From: Thiobaca trueperi
GTDB taxonomy: Bacteria > Pseudomonadota > Gammaproteobacteria > Chromatiales > Chromatiaceae
Length of the DNA stretch: 64,000 bases
NCBI RefSeq assembly: GCF_004342175.1
Contig: NZ_SMAO01000004.1
Span: 310,001 to 374,000, forward strand
Direction of reading: 5' to 3'
Part shown: positions 7,953 through 17,474 of the stretch, piece after piece
How the letters are laid out: each line of letters starts with the position of its first letter
Numbering within the stretch: position 1 is the first letter of the stretch
The notes under the pieces: model-generated
What the model was told of the DNA's origin: nothing
Seen by the model: only the letters and a program-made list of their open reading frames with translations
The model's database searches: none
Made by a program: the position numbers and the translations under genes

Positions 7953-10900
7953 ATGAACGGCGATATTCTGGATGACTTCGCGGGCCTCTCCGGCTGGACC
8001 GCCATCGCCTCGGGACAGGCGCGGCTGAACCTCACCCCGGAGCCCGGACGGCAGGGAACGGCGATGCGTCTGGATTTCGACTTTCAGGGCGGCGGGGGCT
8101 TCGTGGTCGCGCGCAAGGAGTTCGATCTGAGTCTGCCGGAGAACTACACCTTCAGCTTCGGCATCCGTGGTCAGGCGCCGGCCAACATCTTCGAATTCAA
8201 GCTGGTGGACGCCTCCAATCAGAACGTCTGGCGCTATCGCGAGGATGTTTTCAACCTGCCTGCGGACTGGCTGGATCTGCGGATCAAAAGCAGTCAGATC
8301 GCCTTCGCCTGGGGACCGCTCGGCGGCGGCAGGGCGCGCGCCATCGCCGCCATCGAGTTCGTGATCGCCGCCGGTCCCGGCGGACAGGGCAGCGTCTGGA
8401 TCGAGGATCTGCGCCTCACCGACACCAGCTATTATCTAACCCCGTTGGTCGAGGCGACCAGCGTCCTGCCGGGCTGTGAGCCGTGCCATGTCTGCGATCC
8501 ATCGCCCGCCACCTGCTGGCGCAGTACGCCGACCGATCAAGCCCAGCGGCTCGTGATCGACTTCCAGGCCGAGCGGGAGTACGGCGGACTCGTCATCCGC
8601 TGGGATCCCGAACGCCGGCCCCTGGGTCTGACCATCCAGCTTGCATCCGACGGGACCGACTGGTGGACCTGCTTCGAGACCCGGCAGGGAGTGGGCAGGG
8701 AAACCTGCGTCTATCTCCCCGCCGCCCGCTCGCGCTATGTGGCGCTCGACCTCCAGCCGGGTCAGGATGGCGATGGGGTCGGGATCCGGTCCGTCGAGGT
8801 CCAGCCCGACGACTTCTCGCGCTCCATCAATGCCTTCTTCAGCGCCATCGCCGCGCGCGCGCGTCCTGGACTCTATCCGAAATATCTCCTGGGCCGTCAG
8901 ACCTACTGGACGCCGGTCGGTACGGGCGCGGATGTCACTCAGGCGCTGTTCAACGAAGAGGGGATGGTCGAGGTCGATCAGGGCAGTTTCTCCATCGAGC
9001 CCTTCCTCTTCGCCGATGGCCGGCTCATCGCCTGGGCCGACGCTGAGTTGAGCCAGTCGCTCGAACAGGGCTATCTGCCGATCCCCTCCAGCGACTGGCG
9101 TGCTGGCGATCTGCGCCTGCGCATCACCGCTTGCGCGACTGGGAAGAGCGGCAGTTCCAGTCTGTTCATTCGCTACCGAGTTACGAATGACGCGGAGCAG
9201 GGGAGGGCGGTGACGCTCTTTGCCGCCATCCGGCCCTTTCAGGTCACGCCGACCTGGCAGCACTGGGAAGGCTTTGGCGGCGTCAGTCGGATCACGGATC
9301 TGAACTATGCGGATGGGATCCTGAGCGTCAACGCGGTCAAGCGGATCATCCCGCTCACCGCGCCCGATGGGTTCGGCGCGGCGACCTTTGCCCAGGGCGC
9401 GCTCGGCGAGTTTCTGACGGCGGGCGAACTGCCCGCCCTGCATCGGGTCTGCGACCCCTTCGGTTACGCCTCCGGGGCGCTGCGTTTCGATCTGGAACTG
9501 CCGGCGCGATCAGAGCAGGAGGTCTTTCTTGCGGTCCCCTTCGGCGACTGGACGCCGGATCGGGCGACAGACTGGCCCACCGATCTGGACGGCGGCGAGC
9601 CGTTCGCGCGCGCCCTGTCCGACTGGAAAGCGAGGCTCGACCTGTTCGACATCCAGCTCCCATTCCAGGCCGCCGGGGTCGTCGAGACTCTCAAGACCGC
9701 AGCCGCCCACATCCTCATCAGTCGCGATGGTCCGGCGCTGCATCCGGGGCCGCGCCGTTACTCGCGCGCCTGGATTCGCGATGGCGCGCTCATGGGTGCG
9801 GCCCTGGCGCGTGTTGGCGATGCCGACGCCGGGCGCGATTTCATCCGCTGGTACGCCGGTTTTCAGAGCGAAGACGGCAATCTGCCGGACTGCGCCGACC
9901 GCGACGGCTGCGAGTGGCTGCCCGAGTTCGATAGCTGGGGTGAGCTGATCTTCGCGGTCATGGATCATTACCGCTTCAGTGGCGACCGGGATTTTCTGGT
10001 CGAGATGTGGCCGGCGGTCATCAAGTCGGTCGATTATCTGGAGCGGCTGCGCAACCAGCGCCTGACGCCCGAATACCAGACCGAGGTCAGGCGCGCCTGT
10101 TACGGACTCCTGCCGGAATCCATGAGCCATGAGGGCTACATGGCCCATCCGGTCCATGCCTACTGGGACGATTTCTGGGCCGTGCGCGGTTTCAAGGACG
10201 CCGCCGGGATGGCCGCTCTGCTTGGCGAGCGGGATCAGGCGCAACGCATCGCGGCCCTGCTGGACGCCTTCCAGGAGACCCTGTACGCCTCGCTGAACCG
10301 TGTCATCGCCGAGCGTGGACTGGATTTTGTGCCTGGCTCGGTCGAGTTCGCCGATTTCGATCCCACGGCGACATCCATCGCGATTGCGATTGCCGATGAG
10401 CTGCACCGTCTGCCCCGTCCGGCCATTGAGCAGACCTTTGAAAAATATCTCATCGGCTTCCGCGAACGGGTCAGCGGCGCAACGCCCTGGGCCAATTACA
10501 CCGCTTACGAGATCCGCATCATCGCCGCACTGGTCCGGCTCGGCTGGCGCCGCGAGGCGCACGAGCTGCTGGACTTCTTTCTGGCTGACCGGCGCATCCG
10601 CCCCTGGAACCAGTGGCCCGAGATCTCCTGGCGCGATCCGCTCGGCCCCAGCTTCATCGGTGACATGCCGCATAGCTGGATCGGGGCTGAGTACATCCTC
10701 GCGGTGCGCTCATTCTTCGCCTATGAACGCGAGTCCGATCAGCGTCTCGTCATTGCCGCCGGGGTCGCCGGGGACTGGCTGAACGGCGAGGGGATCCGGG
10801 TGCGCGACCTGCCCACCCAGTACGGCAGACTCAGTTACCGCCTGTGGCGCGATGGGCCGGACAGCTATCGTCTCTCGCTCTCCGGCGACCTGGACATCCC

Positions 10901-11039
10901 GTCCGGCGGCGTCATGCTGATGCCGCCGCTGCCCCGACCGCTGATCCAGGTTGAGATCGATCATCGGGTCAGTGCAGATTTCGGCCCGGACTGGGCGCTC
11001 TGCCGCACCTGTCCGGCGGAGGTTCTGCTGAGGTGTTGA
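7953..11039 (+). CDS. Discoidin-domain protein with (alpha/alpha)6 glycosidase-like domain
   Basis: 1028 aa. Residues ~1-155 form a beta-sandwich of carbohydrate-binding type. Residues ~160-290 resemble a coagulation factor 5/8 (discoidin) domain (ATCWRSTPTDQAQRLVIDF, RYVALDLQPG). The middle third is beta-rich, and the last ~450 residues resemble the helical barrel of glucoamylase/debranching-type enzymes, with YSRAWIRDGALMGAAL near residue 600 and later SWGELIFAVMDHY and RPWNQWPEISWRD. No signal peptide is visible, so it probably acts in the cytoplasm beside the GH94 protein. Start at ATG 7953, with AAAGGGG about 9 bases upstream; the frame is open further 5' but overlaps the preceding gene. 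The substrate is unknown; a glucan or glycogen-like polymer is a guess. Confidence 0.75.
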   Translation: MNGDILDDFAGLSGWTAIASGQARLNLTPEPGRQGTAMRLDFDFQGGGGFVVARKEFDLSLPENYTFSFGIRGQAPANIFEFKLVDASNQNVWRYREDVFNLPADWLDLRIKSSQIAFAWGPLGGGRARAIAAIEFVIAAGPGGQGSVWIEDLRLTDTSYYLTPLVEATSVLPGCEPCHVCDPSPATCWRSTPTDQAQRLVIDFQAEREYGGLVIRWDPERRPLGLTIQLASDGTDWWTCFETRQGVGRETCVYLPAARSRYVALDLQPGQDGDGVGIRSVEVQPDDFSRSINAFFSAIAARARPGLYPKYLLGRQTYWTPVGTGADVTQALFNEEGMVEVDQGSFSIEPFLFADGRLIAWADAELSQSLEQGYLPIPSSDWRAGDLRLRITACATGKSGSSSLFIRYRVTNDAEQGRAVTLFAAIRPFQVTPTWQHWEGFGGVSRITDLNYADGILSVNAVKRIIPLTAPDGFGAATFAQGALGEFLTAGELPALHRVCDPFGYASGALRFDLELPARSEQEVFLAVPFGDWTPDRATDWPTDLDGGEPFARALSDWKARLDLFDIQLPFQAAGVVETLKTAAAHILISRDGPALHPGPRRYSRAWIRDGALMGAALARVGDADAGRDFIRWYAGFQSEDGNLPDCADRDGCEWLPEFDSWGELIFAVMDHYRFSGDRDFLVEMWPAVIKSVDYLERLRNQRLTPEYQTEVRRACYGLLPESMSHEGYMAHPVHAYWDDFWAVRGFKDAAGMAALLGERDQAQRIAALLDAFQETLYASLNRVIAERGLDFVPGSVEFADFDPTATSIAIAIADELHRLPRPAIEQTFEKYLIGFRERVSGATPWANYTAYEIRIIAALVRLGWRREAHELLDFFLADRRIRPWNQWPEISWRDPLGPSFIGDMPHSWIGAEYILAVRSFFAYERESDQRLVIAAGVAGDWLNGEGIRVRDLPTQYGRLSYRLWRDGPDSYRLSLSGDLDIPSGGVMLMPPLPRPLIQVEIDHRVSADFGPDWALCRTCPAEVLLRC

Positions 11040-11060
11040 AGGCAGGTGCCATCGCAAAAT

Positions 11061-11101
11061 AGACAGGATTAACAGGATTTCCCAGGATGGACAGGATTTT
11101 C
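11061..11101 (+). repeat. ACAGGAT-type dispersed repeat
   Basis: Several near-copies of ACAGGATT/GGACAGGATTT in tandem. The same motif family recurs at 22490-22545 and 30688-30786. It is a common noncoding dispersed repeat in many proteobacteria. Together with the GTTGTC repeat it fills the 306-base gap 11040-11345, where I see no gene. Confidence 0.7.
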
Positions 11102-11260
11102 AAATGATTGTTTTTAATCGTAACGTCGAAATCCATGCCCTTTGGGCGTGGTCAGCGCTCAACGGCTCTGACAGTTGAGCAAACGGCTTCCGTTGAGGTT
11201 GTCAGCTCTATCGCGTACCGGCCAGCCAGAACGACTCGCCGGGGCCAACTGCACGATGCT

Positions 11261-11327
11261 GTTCGTTGTCGTTGTCGTCATCGAAGATTCGCAAGCCGAC
11301 AACGACAACGACAACGACAACGAACGG
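11261..11327 (+). repeat. GTTGTC/GACAAC hexamer inverted repeat, copy 1
   Basis: GTTCGTTGTCGTTGTCGTC is followed by a ~20-base loop and then GACAACGACAACGACAACG, giving a long hairpin built of hexamer units. A homologous copy lies in the opposite orientation at 52326-52384 with fewer hexamers, and the loop sequence (GCTTGCGAATCTTCGAT on the complementary strand) is conserved between the two. Confidence 0.75.
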
Positions 11328-11345
11328 ATTTTGCCGGAAATCACC

Positions 11346-12977
11346 TCAATCCCGCCGACGGGGCTGATAGCTGTCCGGGATCAGGATGGTCGGGGTGCGC
11401 TGGGTGGAGTCCTTGAGCGGAAAGTCCTGGGTGTAATGCAGCCCGCGGCTCTCGCGTCGGCGAAGTGCGGACTGGATGATCAGGGTGGAGACCTCCAGCA
11501 GATTGCGCAGTTCGATCAGGTCGTTGCTGACACGGAACTGGCTGTAATACTCGATGACCTCCTGGGCCAGCAGGTCGGCCCGTCGCTTGGCGCGCCGCAG
11601 CCGCTTGTTGGTCCGCACGATGCCGACATAATCCCACATGAAACGCCGCAGTTCGTCCCAGTTATGGGTCACGACGACCTCCTCATCGGGCTCGCTCACC
11701 CGACTTTCGTCCCAGTGCGGCACCTCCAGGAAGGAGTGAGACTGCCCGGCCATCAGGCGCTCGATGTCGCGCGCCGCCGCTTCTGAGTACACCAGACATT
11801 CAAGCAGCGAATTGCTCGCCATGCGGTTGGCGCCGTGGAGTCCAGTGTAGGCGGTTTCGCCGCTGGCGTAGAGTCCGGCCAGATCGGTGCGGGCATGCTG
11901 ATCCACCATGACGCCGCCGCAGGTATAGTGGGCGGCAGGAACGACCGGGATGGGGTCGCGGGTGATGTCGATGCCGAAATCCAGGCAGCGGGCGTGGACG
12001 GTCGGGAAATGCTCGATGATGAAATCGGCGGGCCGATGCGAGATGTCCAGATAGACATAAGCGGCACCGATGCGCTTCATCTCGTGGTCGATGGCGCGCG
12101 CGACGATGTCGCGGGGCGCCAGTTCGGCGCGCGGGTCGAAGCGCGGCATGAAGCGATCACCGTCGGGCAGCAGCAGTCGTGCCCCTTCGCCGCGCAGCGC
12201 CTCGGTGACGAGGAAAGACCGTGCCTCGGGATGATAGAGACAGGTCGGATGGAACTGCATGAATTCCATGTTGGCGACCCGGCAGCCTGCACGCCAGGCC
12301 ATGGCGATGCCGTCGCCGGTGGAGACATCCGGGTTGCTGGTGTAGAGATAGACCTTGTTGGCACCGCCGGTGGCGAGGACGACGAAGCGGGCGAGAAAGG
12401 TTTCGACCTTGCCCGTTTCAAGATTGAGGATATAGGCGCCCAGACAGCGATTTTCGGGGTGGCCGGGAAGGTGTCTGGAGGTGATGAGATCGACCGCGAT
12501 GTGCTGTTCGTAAAGATGGATGTTCGACTGCGCATGCACCCGCGTTTCCAGAGTGGTGGCGACGGCGCGTCCGGTGGCGTCGGCAGCATGGACGACCCGG
12601 CGATGCGAGTGGCCGCCTTCGCGGGTGAGATGATAGCCGCCGGTCGTGTTGCTGTCCGCGTCGCGGGTGAACTCGACGCCCTGATCAAGCAGCCAGCGGA
12701 TGTTGTCGGGGCCGCGCGCGACGACCGACCGTACCACCTCCGGGTTGCAGAGACCGGCCCCGGCCTTGAGTGTGTCCTGCACATGCGATTCAATCGAATC
12801 CTGGGCGTCCAGGACCGCCGAAATCCCACCCTGGGCATAGAAAGTGCTACCCTCGACCAGCTCGCGTTTGGAGACGACCGCGATCGAGATGTCGTCGTGC
12901 AATCGCAGCGCGAGACTCAGACCGGCGGCACCGCTACCGAGAATCAGAACGTCATGACGAAAAAAGTTGTCGGACAT
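11346..12977 (-). CDS. nadB: L-aspartate oxidase NadB
   Basis: FAD enzyme oxidising L-aspartate to iminoaspartate, the first step of de novo NAD synthesis; cytoplasmic. 543 aa, same length class as E. coli NadB (540). The dinucleotide fold [13 protein letters not shown] lies at residues 14-26, followed by [28 protein letters not shown]-like [15 protein letters not shown], and the C-terminal [20 protein letters not shown] motif. Start ATG at 12977 (MSDNFF) aligns with the family N-terminus. The frame continues upstream to a TTG at 13034, but that extension has no family counterpart. Divergent from rpoE, as in E. coli. Confidence 0.96.
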   Translation of the reverse strand: MSDNFFRHDVLILGSGAAGLSLALRLHDDISIAVVSKRELVEGSTFYAQGGISAVLDAQDSIESHVQDTLKAGAGLCNPEVVRSVVARGPDNIRWLLDQGVEFTRDADSNTTGGYHLTREGGHSHRRVVHAADATGRAVATTLETRVHAQSNIHLYEQHIAVDLITSRHLPGHPENRCLGAYILNLETGKVETFLARFVVLATGGANKVYLYTSNPDVSTGDGIAMAWRAGCRVANMEFMQFHPTCLYHPEARSFLVTEALRGEGARLLLPDGDRFMPRFDPRAELAPRDIVARAIDHEMKRIGAAYVYLDISHRPADFIIEHFPTVHARCLDFGIDITRDPIPVVPAAHYTCGGVMVDQHARTDLAGLYASGETAYTGLHGANRMASNSLLECLVYSEAAARDIERLMAGQSHSFLEVPHWDESRVSEPDEEVVVTHNWDELRRFMWDYVGIVRTNKRLRRAKRRADLLAQEVIEYYSQFRVSNDLIELRNLLEVSTLIIQSALRRRESRGLHYTQDFPLKDSTQRTPTILIPDSYQPRRRD

Positions 12978-13150
12978 GGAGAGTTGGCTCGCTGGCTGAA
13001 CAGAGGTTGCGCGGACGGTGCCGGCATTGATCAAGTTGGTGCTGGCGGTGTACCGCAGCCCTGGTTCACAATAAACTCGCCGGTTTGGCGATCTGGGTCA
13101 AGGTTTCGTGCGTTATCTGGCGCACGTCGGCCACATCTGATCCGGGCGAA

Positions 13151-13177
13151 GAACTTCCTATTCGGTGAATTGTCCAT
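13151..13177 (+). promoter_or_regulatory. Candidate sigma-E autoregulatory promoter of rpoE
   Basis: GAACTT (13151-13156), a 15-base spacer, then GTCCAT (13172-13177). This resembles the sigma-E consensus (GAACTT, about 15-16 bases, then GTCNAA). It sits ~40 bases before the rpoE start codon, the right place for autoregulation, which is known for the family. The -10 match is imperfect and was found only by eye. Confidence 0.4.
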
Positions 13178-13218
13178 GCCAACGGAACCGCTGACCAGAA
13201 GCCTGGCTGGACGTCCTC

Positions 13219-13797
13219 ATGTCTGAGCGCCAGAGCGATCATGAGCTGGTTCTGCGTGCTCAGGCAGGAGACCGGCGCGCCTTCGACCTGCTGGTTCTCA
13301 AATATCAGCAGAAGGTGTCGAACCTGATTTCCCGCTACATCCGGGATTCGAGTGAAGTCATGGATGTGGCCCAGGAGGCCTTCATCAAGGCGTATCGGGC
13401 GCTGCCTGGATTTCGTGGCGAGAGCGCCTTTTATACCTGGCTGTATCGGATCGCGGTCAATACCGTCAAGAATCATCTGGTCGCCCAGGGGCGTCGCCCC
13501 CCCGGCGATGATGTCGAGGCGGAAGTGGCCGAGCAGATGGATATGGGCGGTCGGCTGCGCGAGTCCGCGACCCCCGAGCGGCTCCTCCTGAGCGATGAGA
13601 TGGCGCGGACCATTCAGAGTGCGCTCGACGATCTGCCGGACGATCTGCGCACCGCCATCGTGCTGCGGGAATTCGAGGGCATGAGCTACGAAGAAATCGC
13701 CACCGCCATGGATTGCCCGATCGGTACGGTCAGATCGCGCATCTTTCGTGCGCGGGATGCCATCGACAAGCGGCTGCGGCCGCTGCTTGAGGGATAA
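13219..13797 (+). CDS. rpoE: Extracytoplasmic stress sigma factor RpoE (AlgU)
   Basis: ECF sigma factor directing RNA polymerase to envelope-stress promoters. 192 aa. Sigma region 2 contains DVAQEAFIKAYRALPGFRGESAFYTWLYRIAVNT (about residues 50-82), and the NHLVAQGRRPP linker is nearly identical to E. coli. Region 4 has LREFEGMSYEEIATAMDCPIGTVRSRIFRARDAI near residues 152-184. First gene of the rpoE-rseA-rseB-rseC-mucD cluster. Regulated by the anti-sigma RseA encoded next, and probably autoregulated. Confidence 0.97.
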   Translation: MSERQSDHELVLRAQAGDRRAFDLLVLKYQQKVSNLISRYIRDSSEVMDVAQEAFIKAYRALPGFRGESAFYTWLYRIAVNTVKNHLVAQGRRPPGDDVEAEVAEQMDMGGRLRESATPERLLLSDEMARTIQSALDDLPDDLRTAIVLREFEGMSYEEIATAMDCPIGTVRSRIFRARDAIDKRLRPLLEG

Positions 13798-13917
13798 CAG
13801 AGTGAATAAGGCGTGCGTTCGGCGTGCCGACCGCGCAGGGCGGACTGGGTCGTTGGTGTCGCGCAGCGACGGCTCAAACCGGAATCGACAACTGACGACC
13901 AGCTCAGGCGTGAAACC

Positions 13918-14466
13918 ATGACCGACGAGCAACGACTGCAACTTTCCGCACTTCAGGACGGCGAACTCGATGCCGCCAGCACCTCCCGACTGCTTGACGC
14001 CGTGGCGCGTGAGTCGTCATTGCGAGCAACCTGGGAACGCTACCACCTGATTGGCCAGGCCATCCGGAACGAACACATCGACCTGACCCACCGCGATCTT
14101 GCCGAGCGGGTCCGGTGCGCGCTCATTGCCGAGCCTGTGCCGCTGACGCAGCATCGCCGCCACCGCTGGCTGCACGCGCGACGTCCCGTGGTCGGGGTCG
14201 CGCTGGCCGCCACGCTGGCTCTTGTCGCCCTGTTTGCCGCTCCGGTGCTGTTTCAGCCTGTCCCGACCAATCCGACTCCCGCCGCCTTCACCCCGACCTT
14301 TGCCGGTTACGCCCCGCTTCCCGACAGGCATTGGCGACTGGATCGCCCCGAACTCGCCAGCAAGCTTGATCGCTTCCTGGTGACCCATCAAGCGACGGCC
14401 CCGGCGACCGGGGCCAAGGGCATGCTGCCTTATGCGACACTCGTTGGCTATGACGAGCCCCGTTGA
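13918..14466 (+). CDS. rseA: Anti-sigma-E factor RseA (MucA)
   Basis: Inner-membrane anti-sigma factor that holds RpoE inactive until regulated proteolysis. 182 aa. The N-terminal cytoplasmic sigma-binding domain begins TDEQRLQLSALQDGELD with RYHLIGQAIR near residues 41-50, typical of RseA/MucA. One transmembrane segment spans about residues 89-112, followed by a periplasmic tail where DegS and RseB would act. ATG 13918 fits the family N-terminus; the frame is open upstream to 13813 without similarity. It overlaps rseB. Confidence 0.9.
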   Translation: MTDEQRLQLSALQDGELDAASTSRLLDAVARESSLRATWERYHLIGQAIRNEHIDLTHRDLAERVRCALIAEPVPLTQHRRHRWLHARRPVVGVALAATLALVALFAAPVLFQPVPTNPTPAAFTPTFAGYAPLPDRHWRLDRPELASKLDRFLVTHQATAPATGAKGMLPYATLVGYDEPR

Positions 14467-15481
14467 CAGGCGGGCGCGGATGCGCCGCTCTCCTGTGCAC
14501 TGGATAGCCGGGCTGGGCGCGATACTCTGCGGGATCGGCTGGATCCAGGTCGTTGCCGCCAGCGATGGTGAACCCGTCGAGCCGGTACCACAGACTGCAA
14601 CCGCGCCAGCTATTGACACTCTGCTCGAACGCATGGCGACGGCGCTGCGAACAGTGAATTATGAGGGCACGCTGGTCTATCTGCATGACAATCGGCTGGA
14701 GACCCTCAACCTGCTGCATCGGGTCGAGCAGGGGCAGATTCAGGAGCGATTGATTTCACTGACCGGACCGTTGCGTGCGGTGACACAGGCCCATGATCGC
14801 GTCATGTGCGTGCTGCCCGACGGTCATCCGATTTCAATCGAGCGTCAGGGCGGCGGGCGCATCCTGGGCGTCGGCGGGATCAACCCCGTACTGCTGGGCA
14901 AGCATTATCGCATCCAGTCTGCCGGCGTCGCCCGTGTCGCCGGGCGCGAGACCGATGTTGTCGCCATCGTGCCACGCGATCATCTGCGCTATGGCTATCG
15001 CTTCCATATTGACCGCGAAACCGCCCTGCCGCTGAAATCGGATCTCATTGATCAGCATGAGGATCCGCTCGAACAGTTGATGTTCACCACCATCAGCTTC
15101 CAGCCCTCCGATGGCGTCGCGCCCGAGGCCACATTTGAGCCGTCCGTGCGAAGCGCCCCGGCGACGCAGGTCCAGGCATCAAGCCGCTGGCGTTTCGACA
15201 ACCCGCCAGCGGGTTTCCAACTGGTGATGCATCGGGACATGCCGCAGTCAGACGGCGCCCCTGCCGAGCACTTTCTCTTCACCGACCCTCTGTCCGCCTA
15301 TTCGATCTATGTCGAAAGCGGCGCACAGGACGGTCTGGACGAACCGACCCATATCGGCGCCGTGCATGCCATTGGCCGGAAAATAAACGGCTATCAGGTG
15401 ACGGTGGTCGGCGAAGTGCCCGCAGCCACCGTCGAGGCCGCCATTGCGGGCGTGCACCGGCTGCCAGAGACCACGGATTAA
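14450..15481 (+). CDS. rseB: Periplasmic sigma-E regulator RseB (MucB)
   Basis: Periplasmic protein that binds the RseA periplasmic domain and senses envelope signals, delaying RseA cleavage. 343 aa from ATG 14450. The N-terminus contains a signal-peptide-like stretch (WIAGLGAILCGIGWIQVVAAS). The N-terminal lipoprotein-like domain contains NYEGTLVYLHDNRLETLNLLHR, typical of RseB, and the C-terminal domain follows (SRWRFDNPPAGFQLV). The start is uncertain: 14432, 14450 and 14480 are all possible, and 14480 (MRRSPVHW) would give the neatest signal peptide. All lie within or near the rseA 3' end. Confidence 0.9.
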   Translation: MTSPVDRRARMRRSPVHWIAGLGAILCGIGWIQVVAASDGEPVEPVPQTATAPAIDTLLERMATALRTVNYEGTLVYLHDNRLETLNLLHRVEQGQIQERLISLTGPLRAVTQAHDRVMCVLPDGHPISIERQGGGRILGVGGINPVLLGKHYRIQSAGVARVAGRETDVVAIVPRDHLRYGYRFHIDRETALPLKSDLIDQHEDPLEQLMFTTISFQPSDGVAPEATFEPSVRSAPATQVQASSRWRFDNPPAGFQLVMHRDMPQSDGAPAEHFLFTDPLSAYSIYVESGAQDGLDEPTHIGAVHAIGRKINGYQVTVVGEVPAATVEAAIAGVHRLPETTD

Positions 15482-15498
15482 CAACCGGAACGGATAAT

Positions 15499-15969
15499 AT
15501 GATCGAGGAAGAGGGGACGGTGATTGCCGTCCAGGGCGATTATGCACAGGTGGAGACCCAGCGCCGGAGCGCCTGCGGCAAATGTGTCGCGCAGGACGCC
15601 TGCGGCACCTCGCTCCTGGAGCGTTTTTTCGGTCGCCGGACGGTCGCGCTGACGGCGCTCAACCCGGTTCAGGCCATGGTCGGTGATCGCGTTCTGGTGG
15701 GAATCAGCGAACAGGGATTGCTCAGGGCCGCGCTGGCGGCCTATCTGGTGCCGATTCTGGCTTTGCTGGCCGGCGCCATGCTCGGTGATGCGCTGGGTGG
15801 TGACCGGGCCGATGCGGCGAGCGTGCTGGGCGCCATCCTGGGTCTGGTGCTGGCATTGCTGTGGCTGCGCGGCTACAGTGTCGCCTCAGCGCCCAAGCCG
15901 GAGCGCCAGCCGCTGATCCTGCGGCGACTTGAGGCCCATTCGGCTCTGGTCTCACTCCCGCGCCTCTGA
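15499..15969 (+). CDS. rseC: SoxR-reducing/sigma-E regulator RseC (MucC)
   Basis: 156 aa inner-membrane protein of the RseC/MucC family, which modulates sigma-E signalling and, in E. coli, helps reduce SoxR. The N-terminal domain starts MIEEEGTVIAVQGDYAQVE and carries a cysteine cluster at C26, C29 and C35 that is typical of the family and probably redox active. Two membrane segments lie at about residues 74-96 and 107-124. It follows rseB by 17 bases in the same operon. Confidence 0.92.
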   Translation: MIEEEGTVIAVQGDYAQVETQRRSACGKCVAQDACGTSLLERFFGRRTVALTALNPVQAMVGDRVLVGISEQGLLRAALAAYLVPILALLAGAMLGDALGGDRADAASVLGAILGLVLALLWLRGYSVASAPKPERQPLILRRLEAHSALVSLPRL

Positions 15970-16005
15970 ATGGCGTGAGCATTCATCCTGACTGGAACAG
16001 CATCC

Positions 16006-17430
16006 ATGCGATCCACATCCATCCTGTCGCTCGTCCCGGCGGCGCTGCTTTGCTCCGTTCTGATCGCCGGGACGGCGTTCAGTCGCGAACTCCCCGATTT
16101 TACGCTGCTGGTGTCCGAGAATGGGCCGGCAGTGGTCAATATCAGCACCAAGCAGTCGCTGTCCGGCTCCCAGAAGCCGCGCAGCCTTGAGATTCCCGAA
16201 CTGCCCGAAGACAGCCCGTTGCAGGACTTCTTCCGGCACTTCTTCGGCGAAGAGGGCGAGATTCCCGAGGATCTGTTCCAGTCGCGCTCGCTCGGTTCAG
16301 GGTTCATCGTCTCCCCTGATGGCGATGTCATCACGAATGCCCATGTGGTCGAGAGCGGCGATGAAATCATCGTGCGTACCAGCGACCGCCGCGAGTTCGT
16401 CGCCACCCTGGTCGGCACCGACAAGCGCAGCGATATTGCCCTGCTCAAGGTGGACGCCGAGGATCTGCCAGTCGCCCGGATCGGTTCCTCGAAAGATTTG
16501 CAGGTTGGTGAGTGGGTGCTGGCGATCGGTTCGCCCTTCGGCTTCGAGTCATCCGCCACCGCTGGCATCGTCAGCGCCAAGGGGCGCAGTCTGCCGACCG
16601 AGAACTATGTCCCCTTCATTCAGACCGATGTCGCCATCAATCCCGGCAACTCCGGCGGGCCGCTCTTCAACCTGAGTGGCGAAGTGATCGGCGTCAACAG
16701 CCAGATCTACAGCCGCACCGGCGGTTTCATGGGGCTCTCGTTTGCGATCCCGATTGATGTGGCGATGGATGTCGTCAACCAGATCAAGACCAAAGGCAAG
16801 GTCAGTCGCGGCTGGCTGGGCGTGCTCATCCAGGACGTGACCCGCGAGCTGGCCGAAACCTTCGGCATGAAACAGCCGCGCGGCGCGCTGGTGGCGCAGG
16901 TGCTACCCAACAGCCCGGCAGCGGCGGCGGATCTGCGTCCCGGTGACGTGATCCTGAGTTTCAATGGCCGCGATGTCCCGACCTCCAGCGCCCTGCCGCC
17001 ACTGGTCGGTGCGGCGACCGTGGGTGAAACGGCAACGGTGCAGGTCTTGCGGCGCGGCGAACAGATCGAACTCAGTCTCAGAATCGACGAACTCCCGGAG
17101 GATGAGTCGCAGTCCGGCAGTCCGACCGAACCGGACGAGGAGCCGGCCAACCGCATCGGTCTGGTCGTGCGCGATCTCACCGCCGAGCAGCGCCAGCAGA
17201 TCGGCATTGAGCAGGGTGCGGTGCTGGTGGAAAGCGTCGATGCCGGGCCGGCTGAAACCGCCGGACTGCGGGCGGGTGATCTGATCCTCATGTTCAACAA
17301 TCAGTCCGTTGCCGACCTGTCCGGATTCAACGCGCTCCTTGAGGCGGTCGAGCCGGGGCGTCCGGTCGCCGTGCTGATTCAGCGTGGTGACAGTCGCATG
17401 TTCTACGCCATCCAGATCCCCGCGCCCTAA
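16006..17430 (+). CDS. mucD: Periplasmic serine endoprotease DegP/MucD-like
   Basis: HtrA-family protease/chaperone for misfolded envelope proteins. 474 aa. A signal peptide occupies residues 1-26, cleaved after TAFS. The trypsin-like domain has the triad H113 (TNAHVVE), D143 (KRSDIALLKVD) and S216 (NPGNSGGPLF). Two PDZ domains follow (SRGWLGVLIQDV onward and IGLVVRDLTAEQR onward). As in Pseudomonas algU clusters, it closes the rpoE-rse operon. The stop codon is followed by ACCGCGCC, a possible remnant of the TTTAAACCGCG repeat. Confidence 0.93.
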   Translation: MRSTSILSLVPAALLCSVLIAGTAFSRELPDFTLLVSENGPAVVNISTKQSLSGSQKPRSLEIPELPEDSPLQDFFRHFFGEEGEIPEDLFQSRSLGSGFIVSPDGDVITNAHVVESGDEIIVRTSDRREFVATLVGTDKRSDIALLKVDAEDLPVARIGSSKDLQVGEWVLAIGSPFGFESSATAGIVSAKGRSLPTENYVPFIQTDVAINPGNSGGPLFNLSGEVIGVNSQIYSRTGGFMGLSFAIPIDVAMDVVNQIKTKGKVSRGWLGVLIQDVTRELAETFGMKQPRGALVAQVLPNSPAAAADLRPGDVILSFNGRDVPTSSALPPLVGAATVGETATVQVLRRGEQIELSLRIDELPEDESQSGSPTEPDEEPANRIGLVVRDLTAEQRQQIGIEQGAVLVESVDAGPAETAGLRAGDLILMFNNQSVADLSGFNALLEAVEPGRPVAVLIQRGDSRMFYAIQIPAP

Positions 17431-17474
17431 ACCGCGCCCCGGTCTGTTACTATTGCGCGCTCTTTTCAGCGTGC

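Noticed and set aside
9510-10673. 387-codon minus-strand frame opposite the discoidin protein
   Set aside because: Shadow composition, no motif, fully antisense to a supported gene.
11261-11327. GTTGTC repeats as a CRISPR or satellite array
   Set aside because: The units are 6 bases without spacers and form a hairpin with one loop; no cas genes are present.
11835-13226. 463-codon plus-strand frame opposite nadB
   Set aside because: Antisense to NadB, whose motifs cover the entire interval; it reads into the rpoE start without support.
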